Positions 24,232 to 33,244 of a DNA stretch of 64,000 bases are shown here, piece after piece. The notes beneath the pieces were generated by a model. That model had not been told where the DNA came from and did no database searches. It was given only the letters and a program-made list of their open reading frames with translations. The position numbers and the translations under genes are program-made. Numbering within the stretch: position 1 is the stretch's first letter; each line of letters begins with the position of its first letter. Source of the DNA: Endozoicomonas sp965232255 (GTDB lineage: Bacteria; Pseudomonadota; Gammaproteobacteria; Pseudomonadales; Endozoicomonadaceae); assembly GCA_965232255.1 (NCBI GenBank), contig OZ246962.1, forward strand, positions 2,418,001-2,482,000, given 5' to 3'.

Positions 24232-25379
24232 TTTTGGTTATCCCCTCCTTTGTAAGTACCGGCAAAAATACTGGCAACAGCGTGTATGCCAATACCCACA
24301 GCAGCGACTCCGAGCACCACGGCACCGATGGTGTCGGCGGTAGCGTCAGGGCCGTAGACCGGCTGACGGCTTAGCGGCTTTTCGAAGTCGGCCATCACAT
24401 CCCAGAAATCCGGTTCAGAGCAACCGATACAGCCATGACCCGCCATGACCGGCCAACTGGTATGACTGTTAAAGCGAATCTGCGGACAGTTGTTATAGGT
24501 GTAAGGCCCTTTGCAGCCGCGCTTGAACAGGCAGTAACCGTTCTCGGCGGCGTTATCACCGAACATGCCGACAAACTCACCGGAGTCGAAGTGGCCACGG
24601 CGTTCGCAGTTGTCGTGTACCCGGGCGCCATAAGCCCATTTAGGCCGGTTCAGCAAGTCCAGGGCAGGCAGCTTGCCGAACATGATGAAGTACATCAGGG
24701 TACCGGTGATATTGGTGGAGCTTGGCGGACAGCCAGAGACGTTGACTACCGGCTGGGTGATCACCGTGCCAATGCCCTGGGCACCAGTGGGGTTGGGTCT
24801 GGCTGCCTGCACACCGCCAAACGAGGCGCAGGTACCTACCGAGATAATGGCTCCGGCACCGGCAGAGGCGGTCTTGACAAGTTCCAGTCCGGTGTGGCCT
24901 TTACCGCCGATGGTCAGGAATGTGCCGCCATTGGCCAGTGGCACAGCGCCTTCAAAGACCAGCACATACTTCCCGTGGTATTCGCGCATGGCGTTTTCCA
25001 GGTTTTCTTCCGCCTGCCAGCCAGACGCGGCCATGAGGACGTCGTAATACTCCATCGAGATATTATCAAAAAGCAGGGTACTGACTTCCGGGGCGTAGGC
25101 GCGTAACAGCGATTCACTACAGCCGGTACACTCTGCCAGGTTTAACCAGATCACCGGCAGCCGGTCGGCTACCTCAGCGGCATCGGCCAGCAGTTTGCTA
25201 AAGGGCATGGGCAATGCCAGGGCCGAGGTCAGCACTGCGCTCCACTTGATAAAATCCCGCCGACTAATACCCTGTTCTTCCAACCGTTCCTGCAAAGAGT
25301 GTGGTTTACGTGCAGGCAGCTGACGCAGCTGTTCTATTCTTGCCTTACCGAGTTCGTAAAGAGCGGCATATTTTTTCAT
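24228..25379 (-). CDS. [NiFe]-hydrogenase small subunit, Tat-exported, membrane-anchored
   Basis: 383 residues from ATG with AAGGATG upstream. Residues 39-65 form a twin-arginine signal (SRRDFIKWSAVLTSALAL). Cysteines for the three iron-sulfur clusters are in ECTGCSESLLR, GTCASFGG, SGCPPSS, CKGPYTYNNC and GHGCIGCSEPDFWD. A C-terminal hydrophobic helix (TIGAVVLGVAAVGIGIHAVA) anchors it next to cytochrome b. It carries electrons from the Ni-Fe site to the haem subunit. The set of signal, helix and downstream hyaC-like gene marks a group 1 respiratory uptake hydrogenase. Confidence 0.97.
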   Translation of the reverse strand: MKKYAALYELGKARIEQLRQLPARKPHSLQERLEEQGISRRDFIKWSAVLTSALALPMPFSKLLADAAEVADRLPVIWLNLAECTGCSESLLRAYAPEVSTLLFDNISMEYYDVLMAASGWQAEENLENAMREYHGKYVLVFEGAVPLANGGTFLTIGGKGHTGLELVKTASAGAGAIISVGTCASFGGVQAARPNPTGAQGIGTVITQPVVNVSGCPPSSTNITGTLMYFIMFGKLPALDLLNRPKWAYGARVHDNCERRGHFDSGEFVGMFGDNAAENGYCLFKRGCKGPYTYNNCPQIRFNSHTSWPVMAGHGCIGCSEPDFWDVMADFEKPLSRQPVYGPDATADTIGAVVLGVAAVGIGIHAVASIFAGTYKGGDNQK

Positions 25380-25410
25380 GGTGCATCCTTGTGGGTCCTA
25401 CAATCGGTTG

Positions 25411-25755
25411 TTAGGTTTCCAATTCAAGCTGCATCAGCAGCATCTCTTCTCCATCGATCACTTGCGTATCATCACGGCCACAATGCGGACAGATAACCTG
25501 TCGCTGCGTCACGGATGATTGCTGGTCACAAGGACGGCAGTAAATCACCAGTGGTTGTACCTGCATCTCCAGTAGCGCCTGACGACAAACGCCGCCTTGT
25601 TTGAACGTATCAAAGGCGGTTTGTAACAAAGCCGGTTCAATTCCGCTGAGCACGCCTACCTTGATGGCTACCCGGCTCACGCTGGTGGCCTGGTGTTGTG
25701 CGGCGTATTTTTCACATTGTTCAAGCAGTGCCCCGACAACGCTGTATTCGTGCAT
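25411..25755 (-). CDS. hypA: HypA, nickel-delivery metallochaperone
   Basis: 114 residues from the ATG at 25755, which gives the invariant N-terminus MHEYSVV whose His2 binds nickel. This ATG overlaps the hypE stop as TAATG. A zinc site follows, CRPC...CPHC. It works with HypB to load nickel into the large subunit. It lies 31 bases before the small-subunit gene, joining the maturation genes to the structural genes. Confidence 0.95.
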   Translation of the reverse strand: MHEYSVVGALLEQCEKYAAQHQATSVSRVAIKVGVLSGIEPALLQTAFDTFKQGGVCRQALLEMQVQPLVIYCRPCDQQSSVTQRQVICPHCGRDDTQVIDGEEMLLMQLELET

Positions 25756-26783
25756 TAGCAAATCCTCGGTAGCAGTTCGCCCGGTGGGACTTCCAGGTAG
25801 CGACGGCTACCCCATGGGGTTTGCAACACCACAGTGCCGGGGTGTTGATTGGTAGAGATGGCATGACCAATCACGGCCGCGTTCACGCAAGGTGAAAATT
25901 GCGCCATGATAGCCAGTGCCCGTTCTGCCTGGGATGCCGGCAACGCGAGCACAAAAGTCCCTTCGTTGGCCAGATGAAATGGCTCTATTCCGTAGAGTTC
26001 GCACAGTCCCCGGACTTCATCGCACACCGGAATGGCTTGCTCGTTCAGCTCGATGGTCACGGCCGCGGCCTGTGCCCATTCGTTCATCACCGCCGCCAGA
26101 CCGCCCCTTGTGGCATCGCGCAGAGCGTGAATATCGAGGTCAGCGTCGATCAGAGCCTCGATCACCGGCCAGAGCGTGACACAATCACTGGCCAGGGCTG
26201 AACCCAGCTCCAGCCCTTCGCGATTCATCAGGATGGTGGCGCCGTGACAACCCACATCCCGCGAAACGATAATGGCATCGCCATCAGCTACTTTGCTGGC
26301 CGAAAGCCCTCGTTTTTGCACGATGCCGATGCCGGTGGTGTTGATAAACAGCTGGTCGGCACAACCTCTGGGCACGACTTTGGTATCACCGCATACGATT
26401 TGCGCACCTGATATGGCCAACTCCTGCGCCATGCTTTTTGCCACTGTGCTCAACGTGGCCAGTGGCAAGCCTTCTTCGATGATAAAACTGCAACTGAGGT
26501 ATTGAGGTTTGGCGCCCATCATGGCCAGGTCATTGACCGTACCGGCGATGGCCAGTTTGCCGATATCGCCGCCGTTAAAGATCAGCGGCGTCACTGTGAA
26601 GCTGTCTGTGGTGAAAGCAATCTCTGATGCTGTCTCTGATGTTGTCGGAAGCGCCAGGATGGCAGCATCCTCTTCCCGACGTAGCAGCTCATTACCAAAA
26701 GCGGCAAAAAACGTCTCGCGGATCAGACGATTCATCTGCACGCCACCACCACCATGGCTCAGCTCAATGCAACCACTGCTCAT
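25755..26783 (-). CDS. hypE: HypE, hydrogenase maturation ATPase/dehydratase
   Basis: 342 residues from ATG 26783 (AGAGGAT upstream, and ATGA overlap with the hypD stop). IELSHGGGG and the DSFTVTPLIFNGGDIGKLAI and NDLAMMGAKP segments are typical of the PurM-like fold. The C-terminus should end in PRIC-type cysteine, and here it is LLPRIC, so the modified terminal cysteine is present. It turns the carbamoyl group from HypF into the cyanide ligand. Confidence 0.96.
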   Translation of the reverse strand: MSSGCIELSHGGGGVQMNRLIRETFFAAFGNELLRREEDAAILALPTTSETASEIAFTTDSFTVTPLIFNGGDIGKLAIAGTVNDLAMMGAKPQYLSCSFIIEEGLPLATLSTVAKSMAQELAISGAQIVCGDTKVVPRGCADQLFINTTGIGIVQKRGLSASKVADGDAIIVSRDVGCHGATILMNREGLELGSALASDCVTLWPVIEALIDADLDIHALRDATRGGLAAVMNEWAQAAAVTIELNEQAIPVCDEVRGLCELYGIEPFHLANEGTFVLALPASQAERALAIMAQFSPCVNAAVIGHAISTNQHPGTVVLQTPWGSRRYLEVPPGELLPRIC

Positions 26784-27910
26784 ACGGCGATCCTCTGTGG
26801 CGCTTGGTAACGGTAGTAGGCATTGCAGGCGCCCTCCGAACTGACCATACAACTACCGAGCGGACGTTCAGGCGTGCAGCCTCGGGCAAATACACGACAA
26901 TCGGCAGGTTTTGCCAGGCCACGGAGAATGGCACCGCACTTACAAGCCCGGTGGTCATTCAGTTCCTGTTTGGGGAGAATGGCCTGAAAGCGGATTTCGG
27001 CATCGCGGTGTTGATAGCGGGGCTTAAGTTGCAGTGCCGAACGGGCAATCGGCCCGAGGCCGCGCCAGCGGAAGGAGTCGCGCACGGCAAAACAATCATC
27101 CACCAGTTGTTGGGCGGTGGGATTACCCTGAAAGCTCACCGCCCGGCTGTATTGAATATCGACGCTGGCATTGCCTGAATTTTTCTGGCGTACCAGGCGC
27201 AGAACGGCTTCCATCATATCCACCGGCTCAAATCCGGCCACGACCACCGGCGTGCCGTATTTATCCACCAGCGGCTGATAGATATTGGCACCCTGAATTA
27301 CGCTGACGTGGGAAGGTCCGACAAAAGCATTAACGCGTACCTGCGGGTCGGCCATCACCACGTCCACCGCCGGTGGCACCAATACATGGTTGATGTGAAA
27401 CAGCAGATTATCGATGCCTTGGGCTTCGGCCTGTTGCAACAATACCGCGGTCATCGGCGTTGAGGTCTCAAAGCCAATGGCAAAAAATACGACGGTTTTC
27501 GTGGGATTTTGTCGGGCGATGGTCAGGGCATCCAATGGATCGTAAAGTGGACGCACATCATTGCCATTGGCCCGACTCTGGGCCAGAGTGCCAGCGGAAC
27601 CTGGCACGCGGATCATATCGCCAAGGGTGACCAGGATCATATCTGGTTGAGCTGCCAGGGCGATGGCGTGGTCGATACGCTCTTTGGGCATCACGCACAC
27701 CGGGCAACCTGGCCCGTGGATGAAGTGGATGTTCTCAGGCAGCAAAGCCTTAAGACCAAATTTCATCAGGGTGTGCGTGTGACCGCCACAGACCTCCATA
27801 ATATTGAGTGGTTGCGCCAGCTGTTGCGCCTCGCGCGCAATAGTACGGGCAAGCTGTTGGACGGTGCCCGGATCGCGAAATCCGTCGTATAGTTGCCTTA
27901 AATCAAGCAT
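26780..27910 (-). CDS. hypD: HypD, Fe(CN)2CO cofactor assembly protein
   Basis: 376 residues from ATG 27910 (GGAGAG upstream), overlapping the end of hypC by 8 bases. Recognisable segments: MEVCGGHTHTLMKFGL, HGPGCPVCVMP, FFAIGFETSTP, VAGFEPVDMM and the C-terminal cysteines CKCGAILRGLAKPADC that hold the 4Fe-4S cluster. It is the scaffold, with HypC, on which the iron and its ligands are put together. Confidence 0.97.
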   Translation of the reverse strand: MLDLRQLYDGFRDPGTVQQLARTIAREAQQLAQPLNIMEVCGGHTHTLMKFGLKALLPENIHFIHGPGCPVCVMPKERIDHAIALAAQPDMILVTLGDMIRVPGSAGTLAQSRANGNDVRPLYDPLDALTIARQNPTKTVVFFAIGFETSTPMTAVLLQQAEAQGIDNLLFHINHVLVPPAVDVVMADPQVRVNAFVGPSHVSVIQGANIYQPLVDKYGTPVVVAGFEPVDMMEAVLRLVRQKNSGNASVDIQYSRAVSFQGNPTAQQLVDDCFAVRDSFRWRGLGPIARSALQLKPRYQHRDAEIRFQAILPKQELNDHRACKCGAILRGLAKPADCRVFARGCTPERPLGSCMVSSEGACNAYYRYQAPQRIAV

Positions 27911-28139
27911 GTATCTCTCCGGCAACCAGCTCCTGGTACAGAGCAAGTGTTTGTTCGGCGTCGTCTTTATCAATCTTGTTCATCACGAAACCAATATGAA
28001 TGAGCACGTAATCACCAATTTCCAGCGGCTCCAGGTAGAGGTGGCGGCTGACTTTGCGTCGAACCCCGAGGGACTCCACGGTGACACTGAAATCGTCATC
28101 GTGTACGGCCACAATTTGTGATGGCACTGACAGGCACAT
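27903..28139 (-). CDS. hypC: HypC, hydrogenase assembly chaperone
   Basis: 78 residues starting MCLSVPSQI; the cysteine at position 2 is the one that binds the iron group. GVRRKVSRHLY and GDYVLIHIGFVMNKID are family signatures. AAGGAGATCACC gives a strong ribosome site. It bridges HypD and the large-subunit precursor. Confidence 0.97.
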   Translation of the reverse strand: MCLSVPSQIVAVHDDDFSVTVESLGVRRKVSRHLYLEPLEIGDYVLIHIGFVMNKIDKDDAEQTLALYQELVAGEIHA

Positions 28140-28149
28140 GGTGATCTCC

Positions 28150-28860
28150 TTAGGCTGTGTGGCTAGCCAGCCAGTTAATGACCGGAATAAGCGTCTCCGG
28201 CTGCTTGATGGAAACCTCCAACACCAGCGCGTGGGGATTTAGTCTGGCCATTTGCCGACGTACTTCCTCAGTGCTGAAGTCAAAATGCGGCAGCAGGTCG
28301 CACTTGGTGATCAGCACCAGGTCGGCCCGGCGGAACATCACCGGATACTTTTCTACCTTGTCATCACCTTCGGGTACGGAGAGCAGCACGATATTTTTAT
28401 GGGTGCCTACGTCATAGCTGGCCGGGCACACCAGGTTGCCTACGTTTTCAATAAAACAGAGGTCTAGACCATCAAGCGTCAGATGATGCAGGGCTGAATG
28501 CACCATGGCAGCATCAAGGTGACAGGCAGAGCCGGTTTGGATTTGCCAGGCGGCAATCCCTTGGGCTTGCAGGCGTTCGGCATCGCGGGCGGTTTCCAGA
28601 TCACCTTCAATAACCGCGTAGCGCAGGGGGGTGTGCTGGTGCAGATGTTCCAGTAGCGTGGTCTTGCCACTGCCAGGACTGCTCATCAAATTAAAGGCGG
28701 CTATACCGTGAGATTCGAAGTGGTCGCGAATATGCGCTGCCTCATGATCATTTTCATGCAATATTTTACTGAGGACAGCTAATGTCTTTTTATCATTCAG
28801 TTGTGGGTTTTGTAACAGGTTGTGATGAGCATCCAATGAACAGCCGCAGTTTGTACACAT
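28150..28860 (-). CDS. hypB: HypB, nickel-inserting GTPase
   Basis: 236 residues. The N-terminus MCTNCGC is the high-affinity nickel site. The GTPase core has the P-loop SSPGSGKTTLLE, VIEGDLETARDAERL, the FIENVGNLVCPASYDVG switch region and the TKCD guanine-binding motif. There is no long His-rich storage stretch, only DAHHN. First gene of the eleven-gene operon, whose genes all overlap or lie within about 31 bases of the next. The 239 bases upstream (28861-29099) are A/T-rich and must hold the promoter, but no site is clear enough to name. Confidence 0.97.
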   Translation of the reverse strand: MCTNCGCSLDAHHNLLQNPQLNDKKTLAVLSKILHENDHEAAHIRDHFESHGIAAFNLMSSPGSGKTTLLEHLHQHTPLRYAVIEGDLETARDAERLQAQGIAAWQIQTGSACHLDAAMVHSALHHLTLDGLDLCFIENVGNLVCPASYDVGTHKNIVLLSVPEGDDKVEKYPVMFRRADLVLITKCDLLPHFDFSTEEVRRQMARLNPHALVLEVSIKQPETLIPVINWLASHTA

Positions 28861-29099
28861 AACAGTTCCAGCTATCAGATAAATATCAATCGCTTTAATG
28901 AGGTACTCAACTATTCCCGAATGAATTTATTGCTGCAATTGCGTATTTCCGCATAAACAACTATTGATGTTTTATTAATCAGATTTATTGATCAGAAAAT
29001 TTTCATTAATTAGATAGAATTAGTGCATCATTAGTTGACGTTGGAAATTGCTGGCCATTCTGGTCTACTATCGCCCAATTTTATTGCGGGGCCGTGATA

Positions 29100-29153
29100 A
29101 TGGAATTCGCCGAAGAGTACGAAGATATCCTGCAGAATCTTGAACAAAACTGA
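29100..29153 (+). pseudogene. First codons of a gene cut by the tnpB element at 29140
   Basis: ATGGAATTC opens a frame MEFAEEYEDILQNL that runs straight into the element's left end and stops after EQN. The peptide is like the start of a widespread small proteobacterial hypothetical protein (as I remember it, EEYEDxLQNIEFAI-type). No continuation is seen after the right end at 30724, so the rest is lost. Confidence 0.4.
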
Positions 29154-30724
29154 GGCGCATTCACGCTCCCTTTAGGGACGAGTCAAGCCGAGACTAACTT
29201 CTTTTGACATCAGGTTTTACAGGAATTCCGCGATGGTTTGCGGTTGATTTTTGTCTAAAATGCCACGCCTGACTTAAAGGTATCCCATGCTCACAGGCAT
29301 CCGATTACAGGCCAATCCAACTTCTTATCAGAAACTGGTTCTGTCGCAGTGGATGGGTTACGCCCGAGTTATCTGGAATGCCAAGTGCGATGAGCACCGC
29401 TATTACAGTACGTTCGCCAGAAAGTATTACCCTATTGGTACATTTGCACCGGTTGATCAGAAAACTGCCCAGTTCAAAAACAAAGAGCTGACGCCCTGGC
29501 TCTTTGATTGTCCAAGCCAGATCATCCGAAACTCCGCTGTAAACTGGTATCAGACTTACCAGAAGTACATGAAAGGACTATGCGGCAGTCCAAAGCGCAA
29601 GCCAAAGACGGATAAGGGAAGTATTTACCTGACCAATGAACTATTCAGATTTGATACCTGTGCTGACGGTGTTACCCGCCTGTTCATTGGCACCAAGACC
29701 AACAATATCGGCTACCTGTCGTTCAAGTCCCACAGACCATTCAATAAGCCAAAGTCCTTGTACATCCGCAAGGAAGCCGGGAAGTACTTTGTCTCTTTCT
29801 GTTTTGACGACGGATCAGAGGCACCGGCTAGCGACAAAGACAATCTACACTGGCTTCAGGGAGCCACAAGGGAGTGGCTGGAAGAACATACCCTTGGCAT
29901 TGACCGTGGAGTGACTATCCCAGTTCATACAGGTGGGTCCAGCCATGACTTTACCGACAACCAGAAAAGGAAAATGGCGAAGCGCAGCCGCTACCTGAAG
30001 CGGTTACAGCGTCGTTTGTCGAAGCAGGACAAAGGCTCCAACCGTCGTAAAAAGACAAAGCACAGAATCGCCACGCAGCATCAGAAGATTGCCAATATCC
30101 GCAATGATTTCTGTCACAAAACCAGCCGGAAACTGGTGGATAGCAAAGCCAAAGTGATCATCTTCGAGAATCTGAAAACCCGAAGCATGACCCGCAGGCC
30201 AAGGGCAAAGCAGGACAGCAACGGCCATTTTCTCCCCAACCGGGCAGCACAAAAAGCGAGCCTGAACAAAGCCATCCTCAATGTAGGTTGGCACTATCTG
30301 GAAACATACACCCGCTACAAAGCTGCCAAAGTAGGTAAAGCAGGTAAAGCAGGTAAAGCGGTATTCAAGATTGCCCCGACATATACCAGTCAAGAGTGCG
30401 CTGAATGCGAACACACTCACCCCGACAATCGCAAAAGTCAGGAACTGTTTTTCTGCGGTTGTTGTGGCCACGTTGACAACGCTGACAGAAATGCAGCGAG
30501 AGTAATCAAGAAGCGGGCAATCAATCTCATACTGGACTCTGGAACGGAGTTGGTTGGCAAGGGAATCCCCGTGCTGACTATAGGACGTGAAGCCAACCGT
30601 AAGTCGTTAAAGTGCAAGCACTCTGGCGTTGATGGCTGCGAAGCGTCAAAAAAGAAAGGAACGGCAATCACTTCGGTGGCTGCTTAGTATTGGAAGCTCG
30701 CTCCTTTAGGGACGAGTAGTTCAC
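29140..30724 (+). mobile_element. tnpB-only IS200/IS605-type element, copy 2 (intact)
   Basis: Starts TTGAACAAAACTGAGGCGCA and ends GAGTAGTTCAC. Near-identical imperfect palindromes of the CTCGCTCC-TTTAG-GGNCGAG type lie at both the left (about 29162-29182) and right (about 30697-30715) ends. The right end plus the last part of tnpB should give the guide RNA, with the guide starting at 30725. No tnpA is included, so any movement needs a Y1 transposase from elsewhere. Confidence 0.78.
29287..30687 (+). CDS. tnpB: TnpB, IS200/IS605-family RNA-guided endonuclease (copy 2)
   Basis: 466 residues from ATG (MLTGIRLQANPTSYQKLVLS). RuvC residues are in LGIDRGVTIPV, VIIFENLKTRSM and DNADRNAARVI; the zinc ribbon is CAEC...CGCC. 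It differs from copy 3 by a short extra run of KVGKAGKAGKAGK repeats near residue 350. No inactivating change is visible, so it could be an active nuclease that keeps its element in place by cutting empty sites (known for other TnpBs). Confidence 0.93.
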   Translation: MLTGIRLQANPTSYQKLVLSQWMGYARVIWNAKCDEHRYYSTFARKYYPIGTFAPVDQKTAQFKNKELTPWLFDCPSQIIRNSAVNWYQTYQKYMKGLCGSPKRKPKTDKGSIYLTNELFRFDTCADGVTRLFIGTKTNNIGYLSFKSHRPFNKPKSLYIRKEAGKYFVSFCFDDGSEAPASDKDNLHWLQGATREWLEEHTLGIDRGVTIPVHTGGSSHDFTDNQKRKMAKRSRYLKRLQRRLSKQDKGSNRRKKTKHRIATQHQKIANIRNDFCHKTSRKLVDSKAKVIIFENLKTRSMTRRPRAKQDSNGHFLPNRAAQKASLNKAILNVGWHYLETYTRYKAAKVGKAGKAGKAVFKIAPTYTSQECAECEHTHPDNRKSQELFFCGCCGHVDNADRNAARVIKKRAINLILDSGTELVGKGIPVLTIGREANRKSLKCKHSGVDGCEASKKKGTAITSVAA

Positions 30725-30872
30725 AAATAATATTGTTACTGGCTCAGTCGATTGCTACTCACAATCAAAGACAATTGTCTTATAGCAGTTGGAGGTAGTA
30801 CTTGAAGGTAGAAGGTAATAGTCAAAAGAGTATGGATCAGAGTAATCTTTGTCTGGATTTGAGCAACGCATA

Positions 30873-31406
30873 ATGACCAATATTGTTTACATCGCCACCA
30901 GTCTGGATGGCTATATTGCCGACAATCACGGTGGACTTGATTGGTTGCATAGCATTCCCAATCCTGAAAACGATGATTTTGGCTTTGCCCACTTCATGAA
31001 TCGGATCGATGCGCTGGTAATGGGGCGGATAACTTTCGAAACCGTTTGCCGCTTTGCTGGTCCTTGGCCATACTCCAAACCGGTATTTGTCCTTAGCCAG
31101 ACTCTTGCTGCTATCCCCGATACGTTTCAGGATAAAGCTGAGCTGGTCCGCGGTTCGCCCGCAGAAATAGTGACGCTGTTGCATAAAAAAGGTTATCGCC
31201 ATCTCTATGTGGACGGAGGCAAAACCATTCAGGCATTCTTAAAGCAAGATCTGATCGATGAAATGATTATCACTACGTTGCCCATATTGCTCGGTGGCGG
31301 CATGCCCTTGTTTGGTGAGTTGGCTGACCCGCTGCATTTCCAGCACAAGAAAACGGATGTCTATCTTAATGCTTTGATTAAAAACCATTACTGTCGTGTT
31401 CGATAA
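30873..31406 (+). CDS. Dihydrofolate reductase-like / RibD C-terminal domain reductase
   Basis: 177 residues from ATG 30873. IVYIATSLDGYIADNHGGLDWL is the usual start of the YwjB/YyaP-type DHFR-fold family. NADPH-binding features VMGRITFETV and LYVDGGKTIQAFL are present, as is the late IPILLGGG-type segment (LPILLGGGMPLFG). Its substrate is unknown; these proteins are thought to be small NADPH reductases. A single gene between a tnpB element and a SWIM protein gene. Confidence 0.88.
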   Translation: MTNIVYIATSLDGYIADNHGGLDWLHSIPNPENDDFGFAHFMNRIDALVMGRITFETVCRFAGPWPYSKPVFVLSQTLAAIPDTFQDKAELVRGSPAEIVTLLHKKGYRHLYVDGGKTIQAFLKQDLIDEMIITTLPILLGGGMPLFGELADPLHFQHKKTDVYLNALIKNHYCRVR

Positions 31407-31476
31407 GGTCAGGATCATAAGCAGGCAGAGCATTTCAAGACGCATGGGACGATTTCAGTGATAATGTGCAATAAAT

Positions 31477-33210
31477 TTGTTTGATGGATATGCAGAAGTG
31501 GCAAACACCCTCGATAACAGACCCGATATAACCGACCAAATGCTGGTAAAGCTGGCCGGACGAGCGGCTTTTGAGCGCGGTGAGGACTATTTCCATGATG
31601 GCGCGGTCAGTGAATTGGCAATTCGTGGCAGTCGTGTCAAGGCCAGTGTGTCAGGCAGCCATGTTTACCAAGTCAGCTTGACCTATAACCAGCAAGGCCT
31701 TAATGGTTTTTGTGATTGTCCGGCATCAGAGGGCATGGATTTTTGTAAGCACTGTGTTGCCGCTGCCATGACGTTGCGGAAGCACTTATCAAAGCCTGTG
31801 GTGAAAAAAACAGCGCATCCTGGCGATGTTCTGACTGACTACCTGCAAAAGCAGGATGCAGCTTGGTTGGTACAGCAATTAGCCGCGGTAATTAATAGCG
31901 ATAAAACACTACGACAGCAGTGGTTGATTAAGGCCGAGAATGACCTTGGTTTATTGGATAAAAAGGCCATTCGCAAACGAATTACCGCTGCTATTCCCAC
32001 AAACCGCCATTACCACAGATACGATCAGGTTCGCCAATATTTCGCTACTATTGAGCAACTGTTTGAACAGCTGAGTGACCCCATTCGCAGATTGCCGGCA
32101 GCAGAGCGAATAGAGCTGCTGGACTACGCTTTTGAGCGTATCAGGTGTGCCATGATGACAGTAGACGACTCTGGCGGCTTTAGGTTTAACGTTATCAGTG
32201 ATATGCAAAGCCTGTACGTTGAGGCTTTTGGCGAGTTGGGATGCTCAGATGAAGAAAAAGCCACGCTGCTGCTGGAGCTGCTGCTGCAGGCCGATGATAT
32301 GCATGGGGAGATTCCCGGTGATTATATTGCGGGAATTTCTGCTCAATGTCTTGATCTTTTTTACGACAAAGTTCGTCAATATTGGTCTGAACTGCCTGTC
32401 CTGACTACTGCCAGTGAGTGGACTGCTAACTACAAATACTATCTGTTGCTGAACATTCTGGCGGCCGTGGCAGAGGCGGAGAATAACGTGGCTGAACTGA
32501 TTGTGCTGCATCGTAAAGTGGCGACCAGCCTTAACGAGTATCTGCGTCTGGCGAAATGGAGCATTGACTTGAAGCGGTACGAGGATGCCCAGCGATATGT
32601 TGACCTGGCCGCTGATGGCAAGCGCAGCTGCTATTACCCGGCAGTACACGATGTTCAGCAGCAAATATTAATGGCCACGGGACGAGAGCAGGAAGCCTTA
32701 GAGCAGCAGTGGCACGCTTTTTGTGCCAGACCCGATATGCAAAATTTTAACGCGCTGAATGAATTTGCAGCCAAGGCGGCAAGCAGTGAAGACTGGTCAG
32801 CAAAAGCCATCGATTGGCTAGTGGCCCAAATCCCCAAACGTTCGTCTTTTGCCCGTCAGCAGGTTCTTGATTGCCTGTTGCGGATTTATCTTGAGCGTAA
32901 AGAGATCGAAAAATCCTGGGAGCTGGCCCAGAATCATCGCTTCGCAACCGAGCATATGCTCACCTTGGCAAAGCATCTGCACCATGACTTGCCCCGTGCC
33001 ACGAGAATCTATACCAGCATTATTGAACATCACATCTGTCAGACCAATAACGATCATTACCGCCAAGCCATCAAGTTGCTGCAAGACCTGGAAGTGATTT
33101 ACGCGGCAGCAGGCCAGAGCATCGGCGAAATGCTTCAGTGGTGCAGAGTGGAGTTCAGGAGCAAGCGTAACTTTATCAAGTGGCTGAATGAAGCTTTTCC
33201 GGTTAATTGA
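31477..33210 (+). CDS. SWIM zinc-finger protein
   Basis: 577 residues if the TTG at 31477 is used; a GTG at 31498 and an ATG at 31540 are alternatives. MLVKLAGRAAFERGEDYFHDGAV and the motif GFCDCPASEGMDFCKHCVAA (C-x-C-x8-C-x2-H-type; Cys, Cys, Cys, His visible) identify the SWIM zinc finger. The remaining 450 residues are helical and repeat-like, without a helicase or nuclease motif. SWIM domains bind DNA or proteins; the function of this stand-alone type is not known. Confidence 0.85.
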   Translation: MFDGYAEVANTLDNRPDITDQMLVKLAGRAAFERGEDYFHDGAVSELAIRGSRVKASVSGSHVYQVSLTYNQQGLNGFCDCPASEGMDFCKHCVAAAMTLRKHLSKPVVKKTAHPGDVLTDYLQKQDAAWLVQQLAAVINSDKTLRQQWLIKAENDLGLLDKKAIRKRITAAIPTNRHYHRYDQVRQYFATIEQLFEQLSDPIRRLPAAERIELLDYAFERIRCAMMTVDDSGGFRFNVISDMQSLYVEAFGELGCSDEEKATLLLELLLQADDMHGEIPGDYIAGISAQCLDLFYDKVRQYWSELPVLTTASEWTANYKYYLLLNILAAVAEAENNVAELIVLHRKVATSLNEYLRLAKWSIDLKRYEDAQRYVDLAADGKRSCYYPAVHDVQQQILMATGREQEALEQQWHAFCARPDMQNFNALNEFAAKAASSEDWSAKAIDWLVAQIPKRSSFARQQVLDCLLRIYLERKEIEKSWELAQNHRFATEHMLTLAKHLHHDLPRATRIYTSIIEHHICQTNNDHYRQAIKLLQDLEVIYAAAGQSIGEMLQWCRVEFRSKRNFIKWLNEAFPVN

Positions 33211-33244
33211 GAGTGATATGGCAAGACTTTTCCGAACACTTTTT

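Noticed and set aside
28876..28889. FNR-like site TTGATATTTATCTG (minus strand) before hypB
   Set aside because: Only the left half fits the consensus, and it lies about 16-29 bases from the start codon, too close for an activator.
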